DNA of 64,000 bases. Source: Bog-756 sp963725275 (GTDB lineage Bacteria; Actinomycetota; Acidimicrobiia; Acidimicrobiales; RAAP-2). The stretch is from contig CAVRXS010000006.1 of NCBI GenBank assembly GCA_963725275.1, forward strand, positions 124,001-188,000, in the 5' to 3' direction. Below, piece by piece: positions 56,785 to 64,000 of this stretch (position 1 is its first letter; each line of letters starts with the position of its first letter). The translations under genes were made by a program, and so were the position numbers. The notes beneath the pieces were generated by a model. The model ran no database searches. It saw nothing but the letters and a program-made list of their open reading frames with translations, and was not told the DNA's origin.

Positions 56785-56993
56785 AGTCTCTCCTTGGTCA
56801 AATGGAAGCCCTAACAATGCACGATCCCCGGCACCCATGCATGCATCCCGCCGGGCGGAGCCCCGTCGGCGCTGGTCTCGGCACCCCGGTCCGGGTCCCG
56901 CGAGGGCGTCCACAGGTGCCCACCGGGAGTGGCTCGGACCCCCCAGGACCGGAATGGCTTCGGAGACGGGCCAGCTGCCACGCTGTGCCCCGG

Positions 56994-57884
56994 ATGGACC
57001 CTCACCGCTCCCTCTCGGTCACCGAGCACGTCCCCGACGATCCCTCGTCCACCACTCCGGTGCTGGTGCTGGTACACGGCTCGCTCGACCGGGCGGGAAG
57101 CTTCGCCCGCGTGCTCCGCCGCCTCCGCGACCTCCACACGCTGGCCTATGACCGGCGCGGGTACCACCGCTCGCGGCACCTGCTCCCGGTCCACACCACC
57201 CTCGGAGGGCACGTCGACGACCTGCTCGCGGTCATCGACGACCGGCCCGCCGTGGTGATCGGGCACAGCTATGGCGGGACCGTCGCCCTCGATGCGGCGC
57301 TGCGACCCGGGGGTCCCGGCCCGATCCTGGCAATCGCCGCCTACGAGCCCCCGCTCCCCTGGCTCGCCGGCCGGTCACGGGGTCCCGGGGCATCCGGACA
57401 GGGGACCGGGCGCCGAGAGCCGGAAGACACCGGGGACCCCGCGGAGCGGGCGGAACGGTTCTTTCGCCGCATGGTCGGGGACTCGGCGTGGGAGCGGCTG
57501 CCCGAGGCCGCGAAGGCGGACCGCCGGGCCGACGGCGCGGCCCTCGCGGCGGAGATGGACGCCATCCGAGTGACCGAGGCCCCATTCGACGTGGCCGCGC
57601 TCACCGTCCCCACCACCTATGGACGGGGGACCAACTCGCGCCCGCACCACCGGCAAGCGGTCGACTGGCTGGTCGCCCACACCCCCGCGGCCCGGCTCGT
57701 CGAGATCGCCGGCGCGGGGCACGGCGCCCATCTCACCCATCCGGACGCCTTTGCGGCCATGGCCCGTGAGACCGTTGCGTCCGCGGTCGCTCCCGGGGTC
57801 GGTCCGGCCGGGCGCGAGCACCGGGGTTACGCTGACCAGGACCCGAAGGGAACGGGCGCCGACGCGAAGGGGATCCCGCCATGA
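56994..57884 (+). CDS. Alpha/beta hydrolase
   Basis: The ATG at 56994 is the first in the coding part of this frame and gives 296 residues. VLVLVHGSLDRAGSFARVL holds the oxyanion HG, LAYDRRGYHRSR follows, the nucleophile is in AVVIGHSYGGTVALDAAL, and the His in GAGHGAHLTHPDAF. A Gly/Arg-rich loop (GRSRGPGASGQGTGRREPED) separates cap and core. The substrate is unknown. Its stop overlaps the acyl-CoA dehydrogenase start (ATGA), so the two may act in one acyl-CoA/ester pathway. Confidence 0.85.
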   Translation: MDPHRSLSVTEHVPDDPSSTTPVLVLVHGSLDRAGSFARVLRRLRDLHTLAYDRRGYHRSRHLLPVHTTLGGHVDDLLAVIDDRPAVVIGHSYGGTVALDAALRPGGPGPILAIAAYEPPLPWLAGRSRGPGASGQGTGRREPEDTGDPAERAERFFRRMVGDSAWERLPEAAKADRRADGAALAAEMDAIRVTEAPFDVAALTVPTTYGRGTNSRPHHRQAVDWLVAHTPAARLVEIAGAGHGAHLTHPDAFAAMARETVASAVAPGVGPAGREHRGYADQDPKGTGADAKGIPP

Positions 57885-59152
57885 GCCACACCACGCTGCC
57901 GGCCGGAGGTGACGCCTCGGCGGTCCCGGCGACCGACATCCCCACGACGGAGCAGTTCGAACACGAGGTCCGCGCCTTCCTCGATGCCAACGCCGAGCGC
58001 CGTCCACAGGAGCGGTTCGTCTGGGGCCAGGGCTCGGACGCTGTCGGCCTCCTCCCCGAGCGCTCGCGCGAGGAGGAGCTCGCCGAGCTCGAGACCGCCC
58101 AGACCTGGGCCCGCGCCGTCTTCGACGCGGGGTTCGGTTGGATCACGGGACCGGTCCGGTACGGGGGCCGCGGGCTGCCCACCGAGTACCGGCGGATCTA
58201 CCACTCGATCGCCTCGGGGTATCGGACGCCGCCGCTCTCCGTCTTCGGGATCGGGCTCGGGATGGTGGCGCCGACCATCCTGGCCCACGCCACCGACGAG
58301 GTGAAGGACGCTCTACCTCCGCTCGTTGTACCGGGGTGACATCGTCGCCTGCCAGCTCTTCAGCGAGCCGTCGGCCGGGTCGCGACCTCGCCGTCGCTCC
58401 AGACCCGGGCCGAGCGCGACGGCGACGAGTGGGTCGTCAACGGCCAGAAGGTCTGGACGTCGGGGGCCCAGCTCTCCGACATCGGCGAGATCATCTGCCG
58501 CACCGACCCCGACGCTCCCCAAGCACCACGGCCTCACCGGATTCGTGGTCGACATGCGTGCACCCGGCGTCGAGGTCCGCCCCCTGCGCCAGATGACCGG
58601 GGGTGCCTCGTTCAACGAGGTCTTCTTCACCGACGTGCGGGTGCCCGACTCCCATCGGCTCGGTGACGTCAACGGCGGATGGACCGTCGCCCTCACCACC
58701 CTCATGAACGAGCGTGCCGCCATCGGCGGTGGCGGGGGTGGGGTGGGCCCGTCGATCACCACCCGCCTCATCGAGCTGGTCCGGTTCATGGGCCGTACCG
58801 ACGACCCACTGGTCCGCCAGCAGCTCGCCGAGATCGTCGATCAACGAGCGGGTGGCCGGCTACACGAACCAGCGGGCCATGGCCAGGATCGCTGCCGGCC
58901 AGCTGCCCGGGCCCGGAGATGTCGCTGTCCAAGCTCTCGCTGACCGCCAACATGGTGCGCTCCAGCGCAGCCCTCTCGTCCCTCCTCGGGCCTGCGCTGG
59001 TGGCCGACACCGGAGCCTGGGGCACCTTCGCCTGGTCGCAGTTCCTCCTCGGCGTCCCCGGGATGCGCATCGCCGGCGGCTCCGACGAGGTCATGCGCAA
59101 CATCATCGGAGAGCGGGTCCTCGGGCTGCCGAAGGAGCCGGTCCCCCGCTGA
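57881..59152 (+). CDS. Acyl-CoA dehydrogenase, six frame breaks in the middle
   Basis: The N-terminal helical domain (EHEVRAFLDANAERRPQERF, GWITGPVRYGGRGLPTEYRR) is intact. Then LYRGDIVACQLFSEPSAGSD, DEWVVNGQKVWTSGAQLSDI, LTGFVVDMRAPGVEVRPLRQ, GGASFNEVFFTDVRVPDSHR and the C-terminal LSLTANMVRSSAALSSLLGP and PGMRIAGGSDEVMRNIIGER lie in changing frames. Extra bases fit at 58322, 58383, 58393, 58520, 58839 and 58915, restoring 421 codons. The enzyme oxidises an unknown acyl-CoA (terpenoid or long-chain types are similar). The cluster resembles that in ffh, pointing to a local sequence-quality problem. Confidence 0.88.
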
Positions 59153-59183
59153 CTCCGCAGCAGCGCAGCAGCCGGTGCGCCGG

Positions 59184-59882
59184 CTATCGGAACGCGAGGT
59201 CCTCCACGAAGGACCATGAGCGCCGGTGCACCGAGGTGAGGCCGAAGCCGTGCAGGGCGGTGCGGTGGGTCCGGGACGGATACCCCTTGTTGCGGTCGAA
59301 GTCGAAGGCAGGGAAGCTCGGGGCGAGCGCACGCATCATCCGGTCGCGGGTGACCTTGGCGACGATCGACGCGGCGGCGATCGACTGGCAGGTCGCATCG
59401 CCCCGGACCACGGTCCGCACCTCGGGCGGGACGGTGGTCACCTCCGTCACAGCGACCGGATCGGTGAGGTAGTCGAAGCTCCCGTCGAGGAGCAGCACCC
59501 CTGGCGCGACCGTCAGGCCGTCGAAGGCGCGACGGGCGGCCAACCGCAGCGCCGCGGTCATGCCGAGGAGATCGCACTCCCCCGGCGACGCGTGGCCGAC
59601 CGACCAGTCGAGGCACCACGAGGTGACCAGGGGGAGCAGCGCCTCACGCCGCTCCTCGGAGAGCTCCTTCGAGTCGCGGACGCCACTGGGTGCCCGCCGG
59701 TCCGGGCAGTAGACGACCACCCCGACAGACGCCGGTCCCGCCCAGGCGCCCCGTCCGACCTCGTCCACTCCCGCCACCGGTCCGGCGCCGTCCCGGATGA
59801 GGGCCCGCTCGAAGCGTGCGTGCGGGCGGACCGGGCGGTCACGGCCCCGGCCTCCGGTTCCGCTCTTCCGTGCCACGGTCAC
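59184..59882 (-). CDS. rnhB: Ribonuclease HII
   Basis: The 232-residue protein has the RNase HII site PVAGVDEVGRGAWAGPASVG (Asp, Glu), VRDSKELSEERREALLPLV, VLLLDGSFDYL (Asp), GDATCQSIAAASIVAKVTRD and YPSRTHRTALHGFGLTSVHR. It removes ribonucleotides from DNA. In related genomes the gene sits beside rplS; here it is 55 kb away between acyl-CoA genes, a relocation. Confidence 0.95.
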   Translation of the reverse strand: MTVARKSGTGGRGRDRPVRPHARFERALIRDGAGPVAGVDEVGRGAWAGPASVGVVVYCPDRRAPSGVRDSKELSEERREALLPLVTSWCLDWSVGHASPGECDLLGMTAALRLAARRAFDGLTVAPGVLLLDGSFDYLTDPVAVTEVTTVPPEVRTVVRGDATCQSIAAASIVAKVTRDRMMRALAPSFPAFDFDRNKGYPSRTHRTALHGFGLTSVHRRSWSFVEDLAFR

Positions 59883-59901
59883 GTCGCGAAGCTACCCCCG
59901 G

Positions 59902-61455
59902 TCAACGGAGCCGGCCGCGGACCACCTTGCCGAGGGCGTTCCGCGGCAGGGCGTCCACCGGTCGGACCAGCCGCGGGTGCTTGTAGGGGGCGAGCCGCCC
60001 CGCGCAGTAGGCGCGCAGGTCCTCGACCGAGGGGGCGGCCCCGTCGGCCACCACCCAGGCGGTCACCAGCTCCCCCCATTCGTCGGACGGGGTGCCGGTC
60101 ACCGCCACCTCCACAACCGCTGGATGGCCCACCAGGACGTCCTCGACCTCGGTGGGGTAGACGTTGAACCCCCCCGAGATGATCAGGTCCCACGACCGAC
60201 CCCGGATGACCAGGTACCCGTCCTCGTCGGACCCCAGATCGCCGGTCACGAACCAGGGGGCCCCGCCGTCTGGTGAAGAGCGGAACGCATCCGCGGTTGC
60301 CTGCGGGCGCTGCCAGTAGCCATCGAAGACGTTCGGCCCCCGGACCAGGATCTCCCCGTCTGCGTCGACGTCGATCTCGACCCCGGGAAGCGGGAACCCG
60401 ACCGTGCCCGCCCGTCGTTCCCCGTCGTAGGGGTTCGAGGTGTTCATGAGGGTCTCGGTCATGCCGTATCGCTCGAGCACCACCGAGCCGACGGCGCGGG
60501 AGGCATCGGCGTGCAGCTGGGCAGGGAGGGGGGCCGAGCCGGACACGCACAGACGCAGGCCGCGCAACCCCCCCGCCCGGCCACTCGTGACCAACCGGTG
60601 GTACATGGTGGGCACGCCGAAGAAGAGGGTGGCCCGGTCGTCCCGGGCGGCGTCCGCGACGGCGCCGGGATCGAACCCGGGCAACAGCACCGCCGACCCC
60701 CCGGCCGAGAGGGTGCCATAGGCGCCGACGGCCAGGCCGTGCGCGTGGAAGAGCGGCAGGCAGTGCACGAGGCGATCGCCCGGCGACCACCGCCAGGCGA
60801 GCTGCAGCGCCTCCGTTGCCGCCAGCAGGTTTCGGTGGCGGAGGACCGCGCCCTTGGGCGTCCCTGTGGTTCCCGACGTGTAACAGATCAGGGCCGGGTC
60901 GTCGGGCGCGGCGCGGTCCACGCTCCGCGGCTCGCCACCGGGGAGGTCGAGTGCCGGCCCTGTCACGACGAGCGGCGCCGCGGCCGCAGCGCGCACCCAG
61001 GCGGCCTGCTCGCTGCGCTCCACGACGGCCGCGGCCGGTTGCACGTCGGCCACGATCTGGGCGAGCTCCCGTGCCGAGTAGGCCGTGTTGGCCGGCACCA
61101 CCACCAACCCGGCCCGGAGCGCGCCCACATGGGCGACCAGCGCGTCGACCGAGGTGCCCGTCGACCAGACGACACGGTCCCCGGGTACGAGCCCTGCGGC
61201 CTGCAGCCTCCCCGCGGCACGGCGGGTGGCGGCATCGAATTCCCCGGCCGAGTACCAGCGGCCGGCCTCCTTCCAGAGGGGTGCTCCGGGGTCGACCGCC
61301 CACCGGTTCGACCAGGCTTCGAGCAGGGTACGGGGCCCGGTCGGGTCGGGCACCCGCTCGGCTCGGGTCCCCGGGAGATGGTCAGACCACGGACGCAGGG
61401 CACGCTCCTCGCAGGTCGGGGCGGTCGGTCCGCCCGGGGTGTGCGCTCGGCACAC
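59902..61455 (-). CDS. Acyl-CoA synthetase (ANL superfamily, malonyl-CoA synthetase-like)
   Basis: GTG at 61455 gives 517 residues. The adenylation motifs are present: LICYTSGTTGTPKGAVLRHR (P-loop), VPTMYHRLVTSG, LERYGMTETLMNTSNPYDGE, WFVTGDLGSDEDGYLVIRGR and the C-terminal catalytic lysine in LPRNALGKVVRGRLR. Spacing and the NTSNPYDGERRAGTVG loop resemble MatB-type enzymes, but the acid substrate is not certain. It is divergent from a small helical protein gene. Confidence 0.87.
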   Translation of the reverse strand: MCRAHTPGGPTAPTCEERALRPWSDHLPGTRAERVPDPTGPRTLLEAWSNRWAVDPGAPLWKEAGRWYSAGEFDAATRRAAGRLQAAGLVPGDRVVWSTGTSVDALVAHVGALRAGLVVVPANTAYSARELAQIVADVQPAAAVVERSEQAAWVRAAAAAPLVVTGPALDLPGGEPRSVDRAAPDDPALICYTSGTTGTPKGAVLRHRNLLAATEALQLAWRWSPGDRLVHCLPLFHAHGLAVGAYGTLSAGGSAVLLPGFDPGAVADAARDDRATLFFGVPTMYHRLVTSGRAGGLRGLRLCVSGSAPLPAQLHADASRAVGSVVLERYGMTETLMNTSNPYDGERRAGTVGFPLPGVEIDVDADGEILVRGPNVFDGYWQRPQATADAFRSSPDGGAPWFVTGDLGSDEDGYLVIRGRSWDLIISGGFNVYPTEVEDVLVGHPAVVEVAVTGTPSDEWGELVTAWVVADGAAPSVEDLRAYCAGRLAPYKHPRLVRPVDALPRNALGKVVRGRLR

Positions 61456-61538
61456 CCGCCTTGTCGGGCCCTAGTCTTAGCGGAGGTGTCGGGCAGCGCG
61501 ACCGGTCAGGCCGCGCCCGCAATGCGAGAGGAACCGCA

Positions 61539-61793
61539 ATGGGACTCATGGACAAGGTCAAGGCACAGGCAGAGGTCGGGCTGGCGAAGGCCAACGAGGC
61601 GACCAAGGCCGGCCAGGCCAAGCTCGACCAGGCCACGGCCAAGCACAAGGCGGACGGCCTCCTCCACGACCTGGGTGCCGCGCTCTACGCCGAGCATGCG
61701 GGGCGGGGAACGGCACAGACCACCGCCGAGGCCGAGCGCCTGGTGTCCGAGCTGCAGGCCTACGAAGCAGAGTACGGGGCCCTGACCCCGTGA
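61539..61793 (+). CDS. Small Ala/Lys-rich helical protein
   Basis: ATG at 61539 after GCGAGAGGAACCGCA gives 84 residues beginning MGLMDKVKAQAEVGLAKANE, then a helix rich in Ala/Lys/Gln and ending ELQAYEAEYGALTP. Small proteins with an MGLMDKVKAQ start occur widely in Actinobacteria near diverse genes, and their function is unknown. The stop overlaps the GTG of the mannosidase gene (GTGA), so the two are co-translated. Confidence 0.75.
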   Translation: MGLMDKVKAQAEVGLAKANEATKAGQAKLDQATAKHKADGLLHDLGAALYAEHAGRGTAQTTAEAERLVSELQAYEAEYGALTP

Positions 61794-64000
61794 CCGCCGA
61801 CGCCCGCGATCCGGCACGCCGGGTCGCGATCGTCCCCCACACCCACTGGGACCGCGAGTGGTATGAGCCCTTCCAGACCTTCCGGCTCAAACTGGTCCGG
61901 TTGGTCGACGAGTTGCTCGACCTGTTGGAGCGCGACGGCACCTACCGGCACTTCCTCCTCGACGGCCAGCTGGCGGTCCTCGACGACTATCTGGAGATCC
62001 GCCCGGAGAACGAGGAGCGGGTGCGGGCTCTGGCGGCGGCCGGGCGGATCACCGTCGGGCCCTGGTACATCCTCATGGACGAGTTCCTTGTCTCCGGCGA
62101 GACCCTCGTACGCAACCTCCAGGCCGGCATTGCGCGGGGCGCTGCCTTCGGTGGGGTGATGGACGTCGGTTACCTGCCCGACATGTTCGGTCACATCGCC
62201 CAGATGCCCCAGCTGCTGCACCAGGCCGGCCTCGAGCACGCCGTGGTCTGGCGCGGGGTTCCCTCGGCCGTCGACCGGTCGGCATTCGTGTGGTCCGCAC
62301 CGGACGGCTCGTCGGTCCGGGCGGAGTACCTCCCTGCCGGATACGGCAACGGTGCGGCGCTGCCCGAAGATGCCAAGCAGCTGGTCAGGCGGCTCCGCTC
62401 GCTGGAGGAGGAGTGTGCCGCATTCGTCCGTCGCGACGAGCCGATGCTGCTCATGAACGGGACCGACCACCAGCGTGCCCAGCCGTGGTTGGGGCGGGTG
62501 GTCGCGGAGGCCAACGCGCTCCAGGACGACTTCGAACTGGTCATCACCTCCTTGCCCGAGTACCTGGCCGCAGCCGACCGGGAGGGGCTGCCCGAGTGGA
62601 CCGGCGAGCTGCGGTCCGGGTGGCGGTCCAACCTGCTGATGGGGGTCGCCTCCAACCGGGTCGACGTCAAGCAGGCCGCAGCGCGCGCCGAGCGCTCGCT
62701 CGAGCAGCTGGCCGAGCCGCTCTCCGCGCTCTTCCTGCCTGCGGAGTCCTGGCCGGGCACCCTGCTCGATCTGGCCTGGAGGCTGATGATCCGCAACGCC
62801 GCGCACGACTCGATCTGCGCCTGCTCGGTGGACGAGGTGGTCGACGCGGTCCTCCACCGCTACGCCGAGGCCCGTCAGATCGGTGCTGGACTCGCCGAGC
62901 AGGGCCTCCACACGCTGGCCCGGTCGATGGCCGACCCGGGTCCGGTGGTGGTCAATCCGACGGCTCATGACCGCGGTGGGATGGTGGATGTGGTGGTGCC
63001 GGCGGTGGGCGAGCCCGGCCCGGACATCCAGGTGCTCTCCGAGCGGCACGGGCTGCCGGGCAGGATGACCGTGGACGGCGAGACCGTGCGCACCATGATC
63101 GGCCTGCTCCAGGGGTCGCGCATCGACGACGAGGCCTATATCACCGACGTCTCGCTGGCCGCGGACGAAACAGGGGTCGACGTGATCCTGGCGATCGGCC
63201 CCGAGCCACGCGACGGCGTACCGGTCGAGGAGGCCAAGCGCGAGCTCTACACGCTCCTCGCCGCCCATCCCGACACCGAGGTCCGCCTCATCATCGACCA
63301 ACCGCCGATCCGGCGGATCCTCGCCCGTCAGACGGTGGTGCCCGGGTTCGGGTGGTCGCGGTTCGCGCCCGCGCCGCTCGCCCATCCGGTCCGGGCCGAC
63401 ATGCGGCCCGGCACCGGGATCACCCTGGCCAACGGACTGGTCGCCGTCGTGGCCGACCCGGCCGACGGCACCTTCTCGATCGACGGGGTCCCGGGCTACG
63501 GCAGGCTGGTGGACGGCGGCGACCACGGCGACACCTACAACTACTCGCCGCCCACCCACGACGCGATCGTCGACAGCCCCGACTCGGTCACCCTCGCCCT
63601 CGGGGATGCCGGCCCGGTCCGGGCCACCGTCGACGTCACGGCGACCTACACGTGGCCCGACCGGGTCGACGGCGCCGCCCACACCCGGACGGGGAACCGC
63701 ACGGTGACCGTGACCACCACCGTCGAGGTGCGGGCCGACGAGGCACTGGTCCGGGTGCGCACCCGCTTCGACAATCCGTCGCGCGACCACCGGCTCCGGG
63801 TCCACCTGCCCCTCCCCGAGGCGGCGTCGACCTCGCGGGCCGAGAGCGCCTTCACCATCGTCGAGCGAGGGTTGACCGCCGAAGGCCGGGACGAGGAGTT
63901 CGGTCTCCCCACCTTCCCGTCCCGCCGGTTCGTGACCGCCGGAGGGCTCACCGTGATCCACGAGGGCCTCCTCGAGTACGAGCTCGTCGACCTGACCGAC
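61790..64000 (+). CDS. Glycoside hydrolase family 38 alpha-mannosidase, 3' end beyond window
   Basis: GTG at 61790 starts a frame open to the window edge, at least 737 codons. The GH38 catalytic parts are visible. VAIVPHTHWDREWYEPF carries the zinc His and Asp, the nucleophile Asp is in GYLPDMFGHIAQMPQLL, and NAAHDSICACS carries a later zinc His. Beta-sandwich domains follow. It hydrolyses alpha-mannosides or related sugars, possibly from cell-surface glycans or imported glycans. No signal peptide is seen, suggesting cytoplasmic action. Confidence 0.93.
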   Translation, partial: MTADARDPARRVAIVPHTHWDREWYEPFQTFRLKLVRLVDELLDLLERDGTYRHFLLDGQLAVLDDYLEIRPENEERVRALAAAGRITVGPWYILMDEFLVSGETLVRNLQAGIARGAAFGGVMDVGYLPDMFGHIAQMPQLLHQAGLEHAVVWRGVPSAVDRSAFVWSAPDGSSVRAEYLPAGYGNGAALPEDAKQLVRRLRSLEEECAAFVRRDEPMLLMNGTDHQRAQPWLGRVVAEANALQDDFELVITSLPEYLAAADREGLPEWTGELRSGWRSNLLMGVASNRVDVKQAAARAERSLEQLAEPLSALFLPAESWPGTLLDLAWRLMIRNAAHDSICACSVDEVVDAVLHRYAEARQIGAGLAEQGLHTLARSMADPGPVVVNPTAHDRGGMVDVVVPAVGEPGPDIQVLSERHGLPGRMTVDGETVRTMIGLLQGSRIDDEAYITDVSLAADETGVDVILAIGPEPRDGVPVEEAKRELYTLLAAHPDTEVRLIIDQPPIRRILARQTVVPGFGWSRFAPAPLAHPVRADMRPGTGITLANGLVAVVADPADGTFSIDGVPGYGRLVDGGDHGDTYNYSPPTHDAIVDSPDSVTLALGDAGPVRATVDVTATYTWPDRVDGAAHTRTGNRTVTVTTTVEVRADEALVRVRTRFDNPSRDHRLRVHLPLPEAASTSRAESAFTIVERGLTAEGRDEEFGLPTFPSRRFVTAGGLTVIHEGLLEYELVDLTD

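Overview
The window is about 64 kb of very GC-rich bacterial DNA with dense coding, many GTG starts and frequent 4-base start/stop overlaps. Several families point to Actinobacteriota: a DUF2469 protein, a SepIVA-type division protein beside coaD, a one-chain KGD-type 2-oxoglutarate dehydrogenase, GTP-dependent PEP carboxykinase and SMC next to FtsY. The gene content and lifestyle fit a free-living deep-branching actinobacterium, possibly Acidimicrobiia. That class assignment is inference only.

Layout. 1-2.3 kb: the end of a membrane protein gene, a poorly coding stretch, a small CxxC protein and a membrane-anchored EEP-family enzyme. 2.4-15 kb (minus strand): enoyl-CoA hydratase, then the conserved translation/secretion/chromosome block yraN, DUF2469, rplS, trmD, rimM, KH protein, rpsP, ffh, ftsY, smc, mutM, rnc, acpP. 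15.1-22.9 kb (plus strand): a predicted peptide-ligation cassette (circularly permuted ATP-grasp, alpha-E, an ATP-grasp/alpha-E fusion, transglutaminase), a truncated globin on the minus strand and an acyl-CoA dehydrogenase. 23-30.4 kb (minus strand): the conserved block resumes with plsX, rpmF, DUF177, sepIVA-like, coaD, rsmD, recG and fakA; rpmB diverges from it. The plus-strand cassette therefore splits what is usually one conserved neighbourhood between acpP and plsX.

30.8-44.4 kb: thiL, pckG, an MFS transporter, a stand-alone RAM-domain protein, an IS110/IS1111-type element, a CaiB-type CoA transferase, a beta-carbonic anhydrase, galactokinase, and a cell-wall operon (alpha/beta hydrolase, membrane-anchored MurF-like ligase, D-Ala-D-Ala ligase, PH-domain protein). 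44.5-49.7 kb: a compact UvrD-like helicase, xthA, fabZ-like, a NYN-nuclease/Lys-Ala-linker/S1 protein and a truncated IS1380 transposase. 49.7-64 kb: an M20 peptidase, kgd, queC-queE, hupB, a hydrolase plus acyl-CoA dehydrogenase pair, rnhB, an acyl-CoA synthetase and a partial GH38 alpha-mannosidase.

A prominent feature is about 30 single-base indels that break clearly conserved genes: ffh (12), ftsY (3), a second acyl-CoA dehydrogenase (6), and one or two each in smc, the ATP-grasp fusion, rsmD, ddl, murF, the helicase, the M20 peptidase and the first acyl-CoA dehydrogenase. Almost all are +1 insertions of G after C or C after G that can be placed at codon boundaries. Because ffh, ftsY, smc, ddl and murF are essential in most bacteria, base-calling or consensus error is the simplest reading. 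Broken genes are annotated over their full span, with the frame breaks stated.
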